Assembly: GCF_009848495.1 (NCBI RefSeq) | Contig: NZ_WWEP01000009.1 | Location: 62,001-126,000, forward strand | Direction of reading: 5' to 3' | DNA from: Flavobacterium sp. MK4S-17 | Lineage (GTDB): Bacteria > Bacteroidota > Bacteroidia > Flavobacteriales > Flavobacteriaceae | Length of the DNA: 64,000 bases | In this document: piece after piece, positions 41,599 to 50,910 of the stretch | Position numbering within the stretch: position 1 is the first letter of the stretch | How the letters are laid out: the number at the start of each line of letters is the position of its first letter | Position numbers and translations under genes: made by a program | The notes under the pieces: model-generated | Told to the model about the DNA's origin: nothing | Seen by the model: only the letters and a program-made list of their open reading frames with translations | Database searches by the model: none

Positions 41599-42471
41599 AT
41601 GGCATCTTCTTTTGAAAAATTCCAGAAAAGACGGCTTATTTCTTCCTACTTTTCGGTAGTGCTAAGTATTTTTATAGTGCTTACCCTGCTGGGCGCGCTT
41701 GGGCTTTTTGTAATTAATACAGAAAAAATATCAGGCTATGTAAAGGAAAATATCCCCATGACGGTTTATTTTAAAAGGGAAGCAACCGACAGTGCCATGG
41801 TGGCATTTGGCAACCAGCTTAAAAATTCGCCTTTTGTAAAGGATTATGTTTATGTGAGCAAGGAGGACGCCGCAGAGAAGAACAAGGATATAATGGGCGA
41901 TTATGAAACCCTGCTGGACAGCAACCCCCTTTTAAACTCTTATGACCTGCACCTTAAAGGTGACTTTGTAGAAAAAGACAGTATTAAGGATATTGAAGTC
42001 CAGTTCCGCTCCAACCCTGCCGTGGGTGATGTAACATATGATAACGTGCTGGTTGAGCTTGCCAATGAAAATATTAAAAAAATAACTTTTTGGATACTGG
42101 TAATAAGCGGTGTACTGGCTTTTGTTTCCATGCTGCTTATAAACAGCTCATTGAGGCTGTCAATATATTCCCACCGTTTTATTATAAAAACCATGCAGAT
42201 GGTAGGCGCTACAAAATCGTTTATCCGCAAGCCATTTGTTTGGAGAGGCATAAAACTGGGGCTTATCGGTTCGGCACTGGCAATAGGTGCGTTAATATGG
42301 TTTGTATATTACCTTGATGAGGCTTTCCCTGTGCTTAACATTTGGGAAGACTGGATTCCTACAGCCATAGTGCTGGCAGGAGTGCTGGCCTTCGGTATAA
42401 TAATTACAGCCATAAGCACGTTTTTTGCAACACAGCGTTTCCTTAATTTAAGGACTGACGACCTGTACTAA
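41599..42471 (+). CDS. ftsX: Cell-division protein FtsX
   Basis: Permease-like partner of FtsE that controls septal peptidoglycan hydrolases; 290 residues. Transmembrane helix at about 20-42, a periplasmic domain (about 43-165) and three C-terminal helices (about 170-192, 222-242, 258-280), the FtsX layout. MQMVGATKSFIRKPF is the typical cytoplasmic loop. First gene of a tight operon with DUF3098, uppP, truB and a YiiX-like gene. ftsE is not here. Confidence 0.95.
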   Translation: MASSFEKFQKRRLISSYFSVVLSIFIVLTLLGALGLFVINTEKISGYVKENIPMTVYFKREATDSAMVAFGNQLKNSPFVKDYVYVSKEDAAEKNKDIMGDYETLLDSNPLLNSYDLHLKGDFVEKDSIKDIEVQFRSNPAVGDVTYDNVLVELANENIKKITFWILVISGVLAFVSMLLINSSLRLSIYSHRFIIKTMQMVGATKSFIRKPFVWRGIKLGLIGSALAIGALIWFVYYLDEAFPVLNIWEDWIPTAIVLAGVLAFGIIITAISTFFATQRFLNLRTDDLY

Positions 42472-42503
42472 CAACCACTTACATTAACTTTAAACACACT
42501 AAA

Positions 42504-42821
42504 GTGAAAAATAACAACGAAATTAAAACCCAGTTCCTTTTTGAAAAGGTTAATTATAAAATACTTTTAACAGGGCTTGCCGTTATTGCGCTTGGCTTTT
42601 TGCTGATGGCAGGGGGCGGCAGTGATGACCCTAAAGTTTTTAGCGAGGCAATTTTTAATTTCAGGAGGATAAGGCTGGCACCTACGGTTGTACTTATAGG
42701 CTTTGGCATAACGGTTTATTCCATCCTTAAAAACCCAAATCCGCAACAGGTACAGGAAAATACAGAAGATGCATTTCCTGAAGACAAGCCAATTAAAAAC
42801 TTTAAAAACAAAAAGAAATAA
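42504..42821 (+). CDS. DUF3098 membrane protein (GTG start)
   Basis: A 105-residue protein with two transmembrane helices (about 20-37 and 60-77) around a short GGGSDDPKVFSEAIFNFRRIRLAP loop typical of DUF3098, then a hydrophilic Lys-rich tail. It starts at GTG 42504. The stop is directly followed by the uppP ATG. The constant position between ftsX and uppP in Flavobacteriia, as I recall it, hints at envelope or division work, but its function is unknown. Confidence 0.88.
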   Translation: MKNNNEIKTQFLFEKVNYKILLTGLAVIALGFLLMAGGGSDDPKVFSEAIFNFRRIRLAPTVVLIGFGITVYSILKNPNPQQVQENTEDAFPEDKPIKNFKNKKK

Positions 42822-43637
42822 ATGGATTTTATACAGGCCGTTATCCTTGCCATAATTGAAGGACTTACCGAATACCTACCTGTTTCATCTACCGCACACA
42901 TGATTTTTGCCAGTTCCTACTACGGCATTCAGGAAGATGACTTTGTAAAACTTTTCCAGGTTTCCATACAGTTTGGGGCCATACTTGCAGTAGTTGCCTT
43001 ATACTGGCGCAAATTTTTTGATTTCAGTAAATTTAATTTTTATATTAAGCTGGCATGCGCCGTTGTACCCGCACTTTTACTGGGTTACTTATTTGATGAC
43101 ATGATAGAGGCAGTATTGGGCAACCCCGTACCCATTGCCATAGTGCTTATAGTGGGCGGTGTTATATTGCTTTTTATAGAAGACTTTTTTAAAAACACCA
43201 CAATAGACAAGGAAGAGGATATCACTATAAAAAAGGCTGTTACCATAGGGTTTTGGCAATGCCTGGCTATGATGCCCGGCACAAGCCGTTCGGCAGCTTC
43301 CATTATAGGCGGTATGCAGCAGGGCTTAACACGCCAGGCAGCAGCCGAGTTTTCATTCTTTCTTGCTGTACCCACCATGATGGCTGTTACCGTTTATTCC
43401 ATTTTTATTAAGACGTACGAGCACAGCGGGCTTAAAGGTTATGAATTGCTCACGCAAAGCAGCGACAATATTAAAATGTTCCTTACCGGTAATATTATTG
43501 CTTTTATTGTAGCCATTATTGCCATTAAAGGCTTTATAGGGCTTATTAAAAAATATGGGTTTAAGCCATGGGGCTGGTACAGGATTATTGCCGGGGTACT
43601 GCTCCTTGCCTATTTTTTAACTTTCAAATCCAATTAA
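42822..43637 (+). CDS. uppP: Undecaprenyl-diphosphatase
   Basis: Integral membrane enzyme (BacA/UppP) recycling undecaprenyl pyrophosphate for peptidoglycan synthesis; 271 residues, eight transmembrane segments. Signature motifs are EGLTEYLPVSSTAH (about residues 13-26) and PGTSRSAASIIGGM (about 152-165). It abuts DUF3098 and is followed after one base by truB. Confidence 0.97.
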   Translation: MDFIQAVILAIIEGLTEYLPVSSTAHMIFASSYYGIQEDDFVKLFQVSIQFGAILAVVALYWRKFFDFSKFNFYIKLACAVVPALLLGYLFDDMIEAVLGNPVPIAIVLIVGGVILLFIEDFFKNTTIDKEEDITIKKAVTIGFWQCLAMMPGTSRSAASIIGGMQQGLTRQAAAEFSFFLAVPTMMAVTVYSIFIKTYEHSGLKGYELLTQSSDNIKMFLTGNIIAFIVAIIAIKGFIGLIKKYGFKPWGWYRIIAGVLLLAYFLTFKSN

Positions 43638-43638
43638 A

Positions 43639-44340
43639 TTGCAATTACCGGATGAATTTGCAGAAGGGCAGGTTTTACTGATTGACAAACCCCTTAACTG
43701 GAGCTCGTTTCAGGCTGTAAATAAAATTAAGTGGAGCCTGAAAAAACACTTGGGCTTAAAAAAAATAAAGGTAGGGCATGCAGGCACGCTGGATCCGCTT
43801 GCAACAGGGCTGCTTATAATATGCACAGGTAAATTTACAAAGCGAATACCCGAACTGCAGGGCATGGAGAAAGAATATACAGGTACTTTTTATATAGGTG
43901 CCACTACCCCATCCTACGACCTTGAAACCGAAGTAAACCAAACATTCCCCACACAGCAAATTAATGATGGATTGATTAACAGTGCAATAAATCAGTTTAA
44001 AGGGGAAATAAAACAGAAGCCACCCGTTTTTTCAGCTATAAAAAAAGATGGCAAACGATTGTATGAACATGCACGTAAAGGTGAAGATGTTGAAATTGAA
44101 GCCCGTAGCGTTACCATACATGAATTTGAATTAACCCGTATTGCACTACCCGAAATAGATTTCAGGATAGTGTGCAGCAAAGGCACATACATACGCTCAC
44201 TGGCATACGATTTTGGTATTGCCCTTAACAGTGGCGCACACCTTACTGCATTGCGGCGTACTAAAATTGGCAACTATAATGTTACTGATGCCATGACTCC
44301 AAATGATTTTGAAGCCTCGGTGGAAAATAAACAGGCATGA
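43639..44340 (+). CDS. truB: tRNA pseudouridine-55 synthase (TTG start)
   Basis: Makes pseudouridine 55 in the T-loop of tRNA; 233 residues. Catalytic Asp is in VGHAGTLDPLATGLL (about residue 52), with LIDKPLNWSSFQAVNKIK before it and KGTYIRSLAYDFG later. It begins at TTG, one base after the uppP stop; no in-frame ATG precedes the conserved region. Its stop overlaps the next ATG by four bases. Confidence 0.95.
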   Translation: MQLPDEFAEGQVLLIDKPLNWSSFQAVNKIKWSLKKHLGLKKIKVGHAGTLDPLATGLLIICTGKFTKRIPELQGMEKEYTGTFYIGATTPSYDLETEVNQTFPTQQINDGLINSAINQFKGEIKQKPPVFSAIKKDGKRLYEHARKGEDVEIEARSVTIHEFELTRIALPEIDFRIVCSKGTYIRSLAYDFGIALNSGAHLTALRRTKIGNYNVTDAMTPNDFEASVENKQA

Positions 44341-44963
44341 GAAAATATTTATTACTATTGCTTCCTTTATTTGCCTTTGCCCAAAATGTAAAGCTACAGC
44401 AATTGCAGGACGGCGACCTTATCTTTCAGGATATGGACTGCGGCCCCTTATGTGATGCTATTGAAGCCGTTACCGAAGGATATAATGGAAATGATTTTAG
44501 CCATATGGGTATGGTGTACCACAGAAATGATACTATATATGTTATTGAAGCGGCAGGAAATGCCGTAAGGTTGAACACCCTTGAAAATTTTTCAAAAAAC
44601 ACAAAAAAGCCTATGTATGTAGGCAGGTTAAAAAATCAACATCAACACCTTATACCGCGAGCAATTGATTTTTCACTTCGCCAGTTGGGTGTACCTTATG
44701 ATGATGAGTATGTATATAACAATGGAAGTTATTACTGTTCGGAACTTATATATGATGCTTTCCTTTTTGCCAACGGTGGCAAGCCTTTTTTCAAGTTATA
44801 CCCTATGACCTATAAAGAGCCGGGTACAAATACTTTCTTTCCGGCATGGGTAAGTTACTATGCCGAAATTGGCAAGGAAATCCCCGAAGGAAAACCTGGG
44901 TGTAATCCGGGAGGTATTTCCCTTTCTGATAAAATTGATATTATAGGGATTTTAGAAGATTAA
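44337..44963 (+). CDS. YiiX/YebB-like NlpC/P60-superfamily cysteine hydrolase
   Basis: A 208-residue exported protein (signal peptide 1-16, ending FAQ) of the permuted papain-like YaeF/YiiX group. The histidine is in NDFSHMGMVY (about residue 56-60) and the catalytic cysteine in GSYYCSELIYDAF (about 139). LQDGDLIFQDMDCG at the start is typical. Possible envelope peptide or lipid amide hydrolase; last gene of the ftsX operon, four-base overlap with truB. Confidence 0.88.
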   Translation: MRKYLLLLLPLFAFAQNVKLQQLQDGDLIFQDMDCGPLCDAIEAVTEGYNGNDFSHMGMVYHRNDTIYVIEAAGNAVRLNTLENFSKNTKKPMYVGRLKNQHQHLIPRAIDFSLRQLGVPYDDEYVYNNGSYYCSELIYDAFLFANGGKPFFKLYPMTYKEPGTNTFFPAWVSYYAEIGKEIPEGKPGCNPGGISLSDKIDIIGILED

Positions 44964-44964
44964 A

Positions 44965-45579
44965 CTAAACAACAGCTTTATCTGCTGTTTCAATTAAAAG
45001 TGTAATTTCTTCCATAGTGCTTAGCCCCTTATCATGCAGATACCATTTTTGCAGTTCGGTTTTTGCTTCTTCTGTAATTTTGCCATCCCTCTCTTTATAA
45101 TCACGTATAAGCTGAGCTGCGCCGAGCGGCCTTGGGCCCCAACTTCCTAAAGCCACGCCCGTTTCTTTATTTACAAGTACAAGTTTAGGTATAGACCTTG
45201 CCCCATTGGTAAGATATTCATCCATTAATTCAGCATTATCGTCACGAAGCACAAGCCTCAATTCAAGATTCGGGTTTTCAGCCTGCATTTTATTCATAAC
45301 GGGTACAATTTGTGCAGCATCCCCACACCACCCTTCAGATAAAACCAATAGCACATAATTGTGCTTTATAGCTTTTAACCTTTGCTGTAATTCCTCTGGT
45401 ATTGCTATAGTTTTATCAAGGCGGTTCATTCGCACTTCGTTTAAAGTACTGTAGTGGGTAAGGTCTTCGCTCTGGGTATTGCCTGTTGATAACCCTTTTA
45501 AAAGCAAGGCAGATATATGATTTCTATATTCCTGATAGGAATAACTGTTTTTTAAGCTTTTTTCAATCAGCGTTTCCAT
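44965..45579 (-). CDS. Thioredoxin-like protein with CGDA active site
   Basis: A 204-residue cytoplasmic thioredoxin-fold protein. The active site is LSEGWCGDAAQIVP (about residue 85), so the second cysteine of CxxC is alanine, leaving a single redox Cys; cis-Pro is in ARSIPKLV. Many Flavobacteriia carry this form. The frame runs on to 45621, but the -7 element at 45595-45602 and family length favour the ATG at 45579. Convergent with the ftsX operon, one base between stops. Confidence 0.88.
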   Translation of the reverse strand: METLIEKSLKNSYSYQEYRNHISALLLKGLSTGNTQSEDLTHYSTLNEVRMNRLDKTIAIPEELQQRLKAIKHNYVLLVLSEGWCGDAAQIVPVMNKMQAENPNLELRLVLRDDNAELMDEYLTNGARSIPKLVLVNKETGVALGSWGPRPLGAAQLIRDYKERDGKITEEAKTELQKWYLHDKGLSTMEEITLLIETADKAVV

Positions 45580-45594
45580 AGTAAGTATTTTCTG

Positions 45595-45602
45595 CAAAAG
45601 TA
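45595..45602 (-). promoter_or_regulatory. -7 promoter element of the thioredoxin-like gene
   Basis: TACTTTTG on the minus strand, an exact -7 match, 15 bases before the ATG at 45579. Confidence 0.7.
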
Positions 45603-45665
45603 ATTGCAAAAAGAAAGCCATACCATAAAAATATGTAATTTAGTCATGTAATTATCCAACCCTTA

Positions 45666-46445
45666 ATGAAATTAGAAGGAAACACAATAGGCCTCATACT
45701 TTCGGGTGGTGGCTCTAAAGGCATAGCACATGCCGGCGTTTTAAAGTTTTTTGAAGAAAAAGGCATAAACCCCTCGCATATTGCCGGCACAAGTTCCGGC
45801 GCCATTGTATCATCCCTATATGCCAGCGGAAAATCACCCGAAGAAATACTTGATTTTTTTAAGTCCATTTACTTTTTTCACTGGAGGCATTTCACTTTCA
45901 GGAAAGCAGGTTTCATAGATTCCGAAGCGTTTAAAAACTATTTTATCAGCGTTTTTGGCGATGGCTGCCTGGGCGACCTGCCCTACAGAATGCATATAAC
46001 CGCTACCGACCTTGTTTCGGGCAAGCTTCGCATATTTGGCCCCGAAATAAAAATTGTTGATGCGGTACTGGCATCTTCTGCCTTTCCCGGGGTTATTTCA
46101 CCCTATGAAATTGGCGGCAGGCTGTATAGCGATGGCGGCATACTTAACCATTTCCCTACAGATATATTACAGGGCAGGTGCGACACGCTTATAGGTGTGT
46201 ATGTAAGCCCGATACAAAAAATAGATGCATCTGACCTGAAATCAATTAAAGCAGTTACCACCCGCGCCTACGATTTGCTTTCTGCCAATACCAACATGCA
46301 GAAATTTACACTATGCGATTGGGTTATAAGCCCTGACGAACTTGCATTATACAACACTTTTGAAACCAATAAGGCCAAAATGAATGAAATTTTTACCGTA
46401 GGCTACCAGGCTGCCAAAAAGTCGTATGAAGAGCTTATTGTATAA
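45666..46445 (+). CDS. Patatin-like phospholipase
   Basis: A 259-residue serine lipase/acyl hydrolase. Oxyanion loop LSGGGSKGIAHAGVL (about residues 12-26), nucleophile elbow GTSSG (about 44-48) and catalytic Asp in SDGGIL (about 158) complete the Ser-Asp dyad. No signal peptide, so cytoplasmic. Near-match -7 TAATTTAG lies upstream. Monocistronic by appearance, 70 bases before pyrH. Confidence 0.93.
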   Translation: MKLEGNTIGLILSGGGSKGIAHAGVLKFFEEKGINPSHIAGTSSGAIVSSLYASGKSPEEILDFFKSIYFFHWRHFTFRKAGFIDSEAFKNYFISVFGDGCLGDLPYRMHITATDLVSGKLRIFGPEIKIVDAVLASSAFPGVISPYEIGGRLYSDGGILNHFPTDILQGRCDTLIGVYVSPIQKIDASDLKSIKAVTTRAYDLLSANTNMQKFTLCDWVISPDELALYNTFETNKAKMNEIFTVGYQAAKKSYEELIV

Positions 46446-46487
46446 TTGGGCAGGCTAAAATTGTGTTTCATGCAAAAGTTTTATTAT

Positions 46488-46495
46488 TATATTTG
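46488..46495 (+). promoter_or_regulatory. -7 promoter element of pyrH-frr
   Basis: TATATTTG, an exact -7 match, with TTG at 46461-46463 as a possible -33 element (24-base spacer). Confidence 0.75.
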
Positions 46496-46515
46496 CAGCA
46501 GTCAATTTAAACCCT

Positions 46516-47223
46516 ATGAAATATAAACGAATCCTGTTAAAACTAAGCGGGGAAGCCCTTATGGGAGACAGGCAGTATGGCATTGACCCTAAAAGGCTTG
46601 CCGAATATGCCGAAGAAATAAAACTGATACACGACAAAGGTGTTGAAATTGCCATAGTAATAGGTGGTGGAAACATTTTTAGGGGTGTTGCAGGAGCCAG
46701 CAACGGTATGGACAGGGTTCAGGGAGATTATATGGGTATGCTGGCAACCGTTATTAACGGTATGGCCCTACAGGGCGCACTGGAAGATGCGGGTATGCCA
46801 ACAAGGCTGCAAACAGCACTTAAAATTGAGGCCATAGCCGAGCCTTATATTAAAAGAAGGGCTGTGCGCCACCTTGAAAAAAGGCGTATAGTAATTTTTG
46901 GTGCAGGAACAGGCAACCCATACTTTACAACCGATACGGCCGCTGTTTTGAGAGGAGTGGAAGTAAATGCTGATGTGATACTTAAAGGTACACGCGTTGA
47001 CGGTATTTATACTGCCGATCCTGAAAAAGATACTACTGCCGTGAAATATGACACCCTTACTTTTGAAGATGTTATTAGCAAAGGGCTTAATGTTATGGAC
47101 ACTACAGCATTTACCCTTAGCCAGGAAAACGAACTCCCTATAATTGTATTTGACATGAACAAAAAAGGGAACCTTGTTAAAGTGTGCGAAGGCGAGCTTG
47201 TGGGTACCACAGTAAATGTTTAA
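46516..47223 (+). CDS. pyrH: UMP kinase
   Basis: Bacterial UMP kinase (amino-acid kinase fold) making UDP; 235 residues. [12 protein letters not shown] at the start, [11 protein letters not shown] (about 55-65), [13 protein letters not shown] (about 133-145) and [15 protein letters not shown] are diagnostic. Co-transcribed with frr, 30 bases downstream, the common bacterial pairing. Confidence 0.98.
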   Translation: MKYKRILLKLSGEALMGDRQYGIDPKRLAEYAEEIKLIHDKGVEIAIVIGGGNIFRGVAGASNGMDRVQGDYMGMLATVINGMALQGALEDAGMPTRLQTALKIEAIAEPYIKRRAVRHLEKRRIVIFGAGTGNPYFTTDTAAVLRGVEVNADVILKGTRVDGIYTADPEKDTTAVKYDTLTFEDVISKGLNVMDTTAFTLSQENELPIIVFDMNKKGNLVKVCEGELVGTTVNV

Positions 47224-47253
47224 TTTTTAACTACAAATAAGAATTAATGCTTT

Positions 47254-47814
47254 ATGGAAGAGATTGAATTTATTTTAGATAGTACAAAAGAATCAATGAA
47301 CAACTCTGTTTCACATCTTGAAAAAGAGTTTTTAAACATACGTGCCGGTAAGGCTACCCCGGCAATGCTTGGCGGTGTAAAGGTAGATTACTACGGTTCG
47401 CTTACACCCCTTTCCCAGGTGGCAAATGTAAACACTCCCGATGCAAGGACAATTACCATTTCTCCATGGGAAAAAAACATGCTGCAGCCTATTGAAAAAG
47501 CTATTATGATGGCTAACATAGGTTTCAACCCCATGAATAACGGAGACAACATTATAATTAATGTTCCTGCCCTTACCGAAGAGCGAAGGAAAGACCTTGT
47601 TAAGCAGGCCAAAGCGCAGGCAGAAGACGCTAAAATAGGCGTAAGGAACGCCCGTAAGGACGCTAACACCGAAATTAAAAAACTGGAAAAAGACGGGCTT
47701 TCTGAAGATATATGCAAAAGTGCAGAAGATGACGTACAGGAGCTTACCAACAATTTTATAAAGAAAATTGATGATTTGCTGGTTGTAAAAGAAGCCGAAA
47801 TAATGAAGGTATAA
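47254..47814 (+). CDS. frr: Ribosome-recycling factor
   Basis: Splits post-termination ribosomes together with EF-G; 186 residues, normal length. LNIRAGKATPAML (about 28-40), PLSQVANVNTPDARTI, PWEKNMLQPIEKAI and PALTEERRKDLVKQAK match RRF throughout. Second gene of pyrH-frr, followed by a terminator. Confidence 0.98.
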   Translation: MEEIEFILDSTKESMNNSVSHLEKEFLNIRAGKATPAMLGGVKVDYYGSLTPLSQVANVNTPDARTITISPWEKNMLQPIEKAIMMANIGFNPMNNGDNIIINVPALTEERRKDLVKQAKAQAEDAKIGVRNARKDANTEIKKLEKDGLSEDICKSAEDDVQELTNNFIKKIDDLLVVKEAEIMKV

Positions 47815-47830
47815 AAATCCACACAATTAA

Positions 47831-47862
47831 AAAAAGCAGTCTTAAATAGGCTGCTTTTTTTA
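47831..47862 (+). terminator. Terminator of pyrH-frr
   Basis: AAAAAGCAG / CTGCTTTTT stem (47831-47839 and 47851-47859) with an 11-base loop and a U-run. Confidence 0.85.
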
Positions 47863-47931
47863 TAATTCCTACCCAGCCAGTGCTGAATATAATGATTATA
47901 GCACGATAAGTTATACCGTTGCTAATATTAC

Positions 47932-47939
47932 TATCTTTG
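47932..47939 (+). promoter_or_regulatory. -7 promoter element of the DUF5686 gene
   Basis: TATCTTTG, an exact -7 match, 45 bases before the ATG. Confidence 0.7.
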
Positions 47940-47984
47940 CACAGGTAACAAATTGCCGTTATTTACGTTTACCTTAAAAACTTC

Positions 47985-50477
47985 ATGAGGCTACTGTTTC
48001 TTTTGTCCCTTCTTCTCAGCACGGTTTGCCATGCACAATTTACCGTTAGCGGTATTGTAAGAAACAGCACGAATAATAAAACACTTCCTTTTGCCACAAT
48101 TACTTTAAGCAACGGAAAAATACTGGCAGCAGATGTAGATGGAAAATTCACTATAGAAAATGCCGAAACAGGGCAGGCTGTAACCTTATCTTATACCGGT
48201 TTTTCTCCTGAAACTTTTACGGTTCATAAAAATAAAAGATATTATACAGTACGTTTAAAACCGCATACCGAAGTTCTTGATGAAGTAGTTATAAATACCG
48301 GCAACCCTGCCAATGCCATAATCAGGGAAGCCATACGGCGAAAGCCACAAAATAATCCAGAGCAAAAACTAAACAGCTTTAGGTACAAAACCTATAACAG
48401 GCTTATAGTAACGGCACAGCCTGACTCTATATCGGGCAAACTGGACTCTATATATGTATATGAAAAAACCGGGCGAAGATTAGAAAAAATAGATTCTGCC
48501 GACTTCAGGTTTAAAAAAATAGTAGAACGCAGGCACCTGTACCAGACTGAAAAAATCTCTGAATATAGATATGTAAAAAACACAGGGCTTAAAGAGTTTG
48601 TACTCGCCACCCGCATGGCCGGGTTCAAACAGCCACTTTATGAAATAATAGGGTTAAAACTACAATCTTATTCGGTATATAGCAAAAATATAGACCTTTT
48701 AGAAAACAAATACGAAGGCCCGCTGGCAGATAATGCCTTTGCAGATTATCATTATAAAATACTGGACACCCTGCCTATTGAGGGACGAAAAACCTATATG
48801 GTTTACTTTGCTCCCAAAAGAAAGAAAAGGAAAAACCTTTCAGGCATTTTGTATATAGACAGCAGTACTTATGGGGTAGCAAAAGCTGTTTTCAGGATAA
48901 AAAATGTATTGGACATTACCTCCACCCACCTGTTTGAATTTGAAAATAAATATGGTTTATGGTTTCCTAAAGGCAAAACCCTTAAAGTTGTAAAGGGCAA
49001 TAATCCTGAAGACATAAAGATACTGGGGGAAACCATAAAGTTTGATGCTGTTGACAAAACCGACCCAAACCGTGAAAAGGAAGCATCCGATTATATCTAC
49101 CTGCTTTCAGAGTCGGTTAATTTTGAAAAGGAATTTAACGAGCCACTGTCTATAAAGCATAAAAGTGTAATTATAGAGATACAGGACGAAGCCATAAACA
49201 GGCCCGAAACCTATTGGGACACTTACCGACCGGACAGCCTTGACACACGAAGCCGGAACACCTATGCCGCGCTTGACAGTATTGTAACCAAGGAAAATAT
49301 TGAATATAAAATTTTCCTTGGTAAAAAAATAGTAAACGGTTATGTGCCTTTAGGACCTTTTGACCTTGACCTGAGATACCTTGCAAAATATAATAATTAT
49401 GAAGGCTTTCGTTTGGGTGCAGGCGGCACCACAAATGATAAGTTTTCAGAAAAATTCAGGGTAAACGGTTATGGTGCTTATGGCTCCAAAGATGGTGAAT
49501 TTAAATATAGCCTGGGTGCGGCGGTAAGGCTGGGTGAATTTTCCAATTCATGGATAGGCGGGTCTTATACGGATGATGTGAGGGAAATTGCAAGTACTTC
49601 ATTCGCTACAGATAAGCGTGTGTTTAAAATATATGACCCCCGCCCTTTTAACCTTACCACTTTTTACAATTACCAAACCTGGCATGCCTACATAGAAACG
49701 CGTATAATTCCAAAAACTGAAAGCAACTGGCAGGTTACACGCAGCCGCATTGAGCCAAAATTCAATTATATTTTCAGGCCGGGCAATGGTTCCTACAGTA
49801 TTTTTAACCTTACTATGGCTACCGTTTCCATGCAATGGAATCCGTTTAGCGATTATATGCAAACCCCTAACGGTAAGATTGAAACCGAAAAACGCTTCCC
49901 TAAATTTACCTTTCAGTATACACAGGCTGTTTCGGGAGTGTTGGACAGCGACCTCGCCTTTGGTAAATTTGATTTCCGTACAGAATATGAAAAGAAATAC
50001 CTTAACGGGCAAAAAACTTCATTTTTAATACAGTCGGGGCTTGCAGTGGGTGATACCCCGCTAACACATTTATACAGTACATCGCCCAACAGCCTTAACA
50101 AAGATGCTATACTGCAAAGGGTAACACTGGCAGGCAAGAACAGTTTTGAAACCATGTATTTTAATGAGTTTTTTTCCAGCAGGTATGTAATAGTACAGGC
50201 AAAACATGCTTTAAGGCGATTTACACTGATAGACCAAATTAAGCTGTCGCCCGTTTTTGTTTCACGTTTTGCCTGGGGTAATATGGATCACAAAGAGAAG
50301 CATTTGGGTATTGACTATAACACCCTTGAAAAGGGTTACTATGAAAGCGGGCTGGAACTTAACGAAATTTTCCTGGGATTTGGCATCAGTGCATTTTACC
50401 GTTACGGCCCATACTATCTTCAGGATTTTGACAAAAATATTTCGGTTAAGCTATCCTTTACGCTCAACCTTTTTTAA
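47985..50477 (+). CDS. DUF5686 outer-membrane protein with CarboxypepD_reg-like domain
   Basis: An 830-residue exported protein. Signal peptide 1-18 (ending CHAQ), a carboxypeptidase-regulatory-like domain (about 19-100, VSGIVRNSTNNKTLPFATITL), then the DUF5686 region with AIIREAIRRKPQNNP (about 110) and a long C-terminal beta-barrel-like part ending VKLSFTLNLF. The family is widespread in Bacteroidota; it lacks a TonB plug, and its role in the envelope is unknown. Its last four bases overlap the convergent SMR gene. Confidence 0.88.
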   Translation: MRLLFLLSLLLSTVCHAQFTVSGIVRNSTNNKTLPFATITLSNGKILAADVDGKFTIENAETGQAVTLSYTGFSPETFTVHKNKRYYTVRLKPHTEVLDEVVINTGNPANAIIREAIRRKPQNNPEQKLNSFRYKTYNRLIVTAQPDSISGKLDSIYVYEKTGRRLEKIDSADFRFKKIVERRHLYQTEKISEYRYVKNTGLKEFVLATRMAGFKQPLYEIIGLKLQSYSVYSKNIDLLENKYEGPLADNAFADYHYKILDTLPIEGRKTYMVYFAPKRKKRKNLSGILYIDSSTYGVAKAVFRIKNVLDITSTHLFEFENKYGLWFPKGKTLKVVKGNNPEDIKILGETIKFDAVDKTDPNREKEASDYIYLLSESVNFEKEFNEPLSIKHKSVIIEIQDEAINRPETYWDTYRPDSLDTRSRNTYAALDSIVTKENIEYKIFLGKKIVNGYVPLGPFDLDLRYLAKYNNYEGFRLGAGGTTNDKFSEKFRVNGYGAYGSKDGEFKYSLGAAVRLGEFSNSWIGGSYTDDVREIASTSFATDKRVFKIYDPRPFNLTTFYNYQTWHAYIETRIIPKTESNWQVTRSRIEPKFNYIFRPGNGSYSIFNLTMATVSMQWNPFSDYMQTPNGKIETEKRFPKFTFQYTQAVSGVLDSDLAFGKFDFRTEYEKKYLNGQKTSFLIQSGLAVGDTPLTHLYSTSPNSLNKDAILQRVTLAGKNSFETMYFNEFFSSRYVIVQAKHALRRFTLIDQIKLSPVFVSRFAWGNMDHKEKHLGIDYNTLEKGYYESGLELNEIFLGFGISAFYRYGPYYLQDFDKNISVKLSFTLNLF

Positions 50478-50800
50478 TGTGACACCACCTTTAGCCCTAC
50501 TATAGATGCGATGAGTGTGGTAATAAAAAACAGCCTCCAAAAAGTGGCAGGCTCTTTAAAAATAAAAATACCTACCAGTACGGTACCTACTGCACCTACA
50601 CCCGTCCACACTGCATAAGCAGTGCCAATAGGCAGCGTTTGCGTGGCTTTGTACAACAACACCATGCTGATTGTAAGGCAAAGTAAAAAACCTCCCAGCC
50701 AATAATTAGATGCCATTCCCTGAGCCTCTTTGGCCTTGCCGAGGCAAAAAGCAAAACCCACTTCAAAAAGCCCGGCTATAATAAGTATTATCCAGTTCAT
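50474..50800 (-). CDS. SMR-family exporter, SugE/Gdx-like
   Basis: A 108-residue four-helix small multidrug-resistance transporter. Glu13 in IAGLFEVGFA is the conserved proton/substrate residue. LPIGTAYAVWTGVGAVGTVLVG is nearly the SugE/Gdx signature, so guanidinium (or related cation) export is more likely than broad drug efflux. Monocistronic and tail-to-tail with DUF5686. No guanidine riboswitch was seen in the short upstream gap. Confidence 0.92.
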   Translation of the reverse strand: MNWIILIIAGLFEVGFAFCLGKAKEAQGMASNYWLGGFLLCLTISMVLLYKATQTLPIGTAYAVWTGVGAVGTVLVGIFIFKEPATFWRLFFITTLIASIVGLKVVSH

Positions 50801-50861
50801 TATGCTAATGTAAACTTTTCAAATTATACACTATAAAATTTAACCTTTTTGTTGTTTTTAC

Positions 50862-50869
50862 TACATTTG
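50862..50869 (+). promoter_or_regulatory. -7 promoter element of asnS
   Basis: TACATTTG, an exact -7 match, 41 bases before the ATG. Confidence 0.75.
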
Positions 50870-50910
50870 CAGGCATTTACATTTTCATTAAAATATACAA
50901 ATACGCAAAA

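Noticed and set aside
50801..50910. Guanidine riboswitch for the SugE/Gdx-like exporter
   Set aside because: The gap holds only AT-rich promoter sequence; none of the conserved guanidine aptamer elements is visible.
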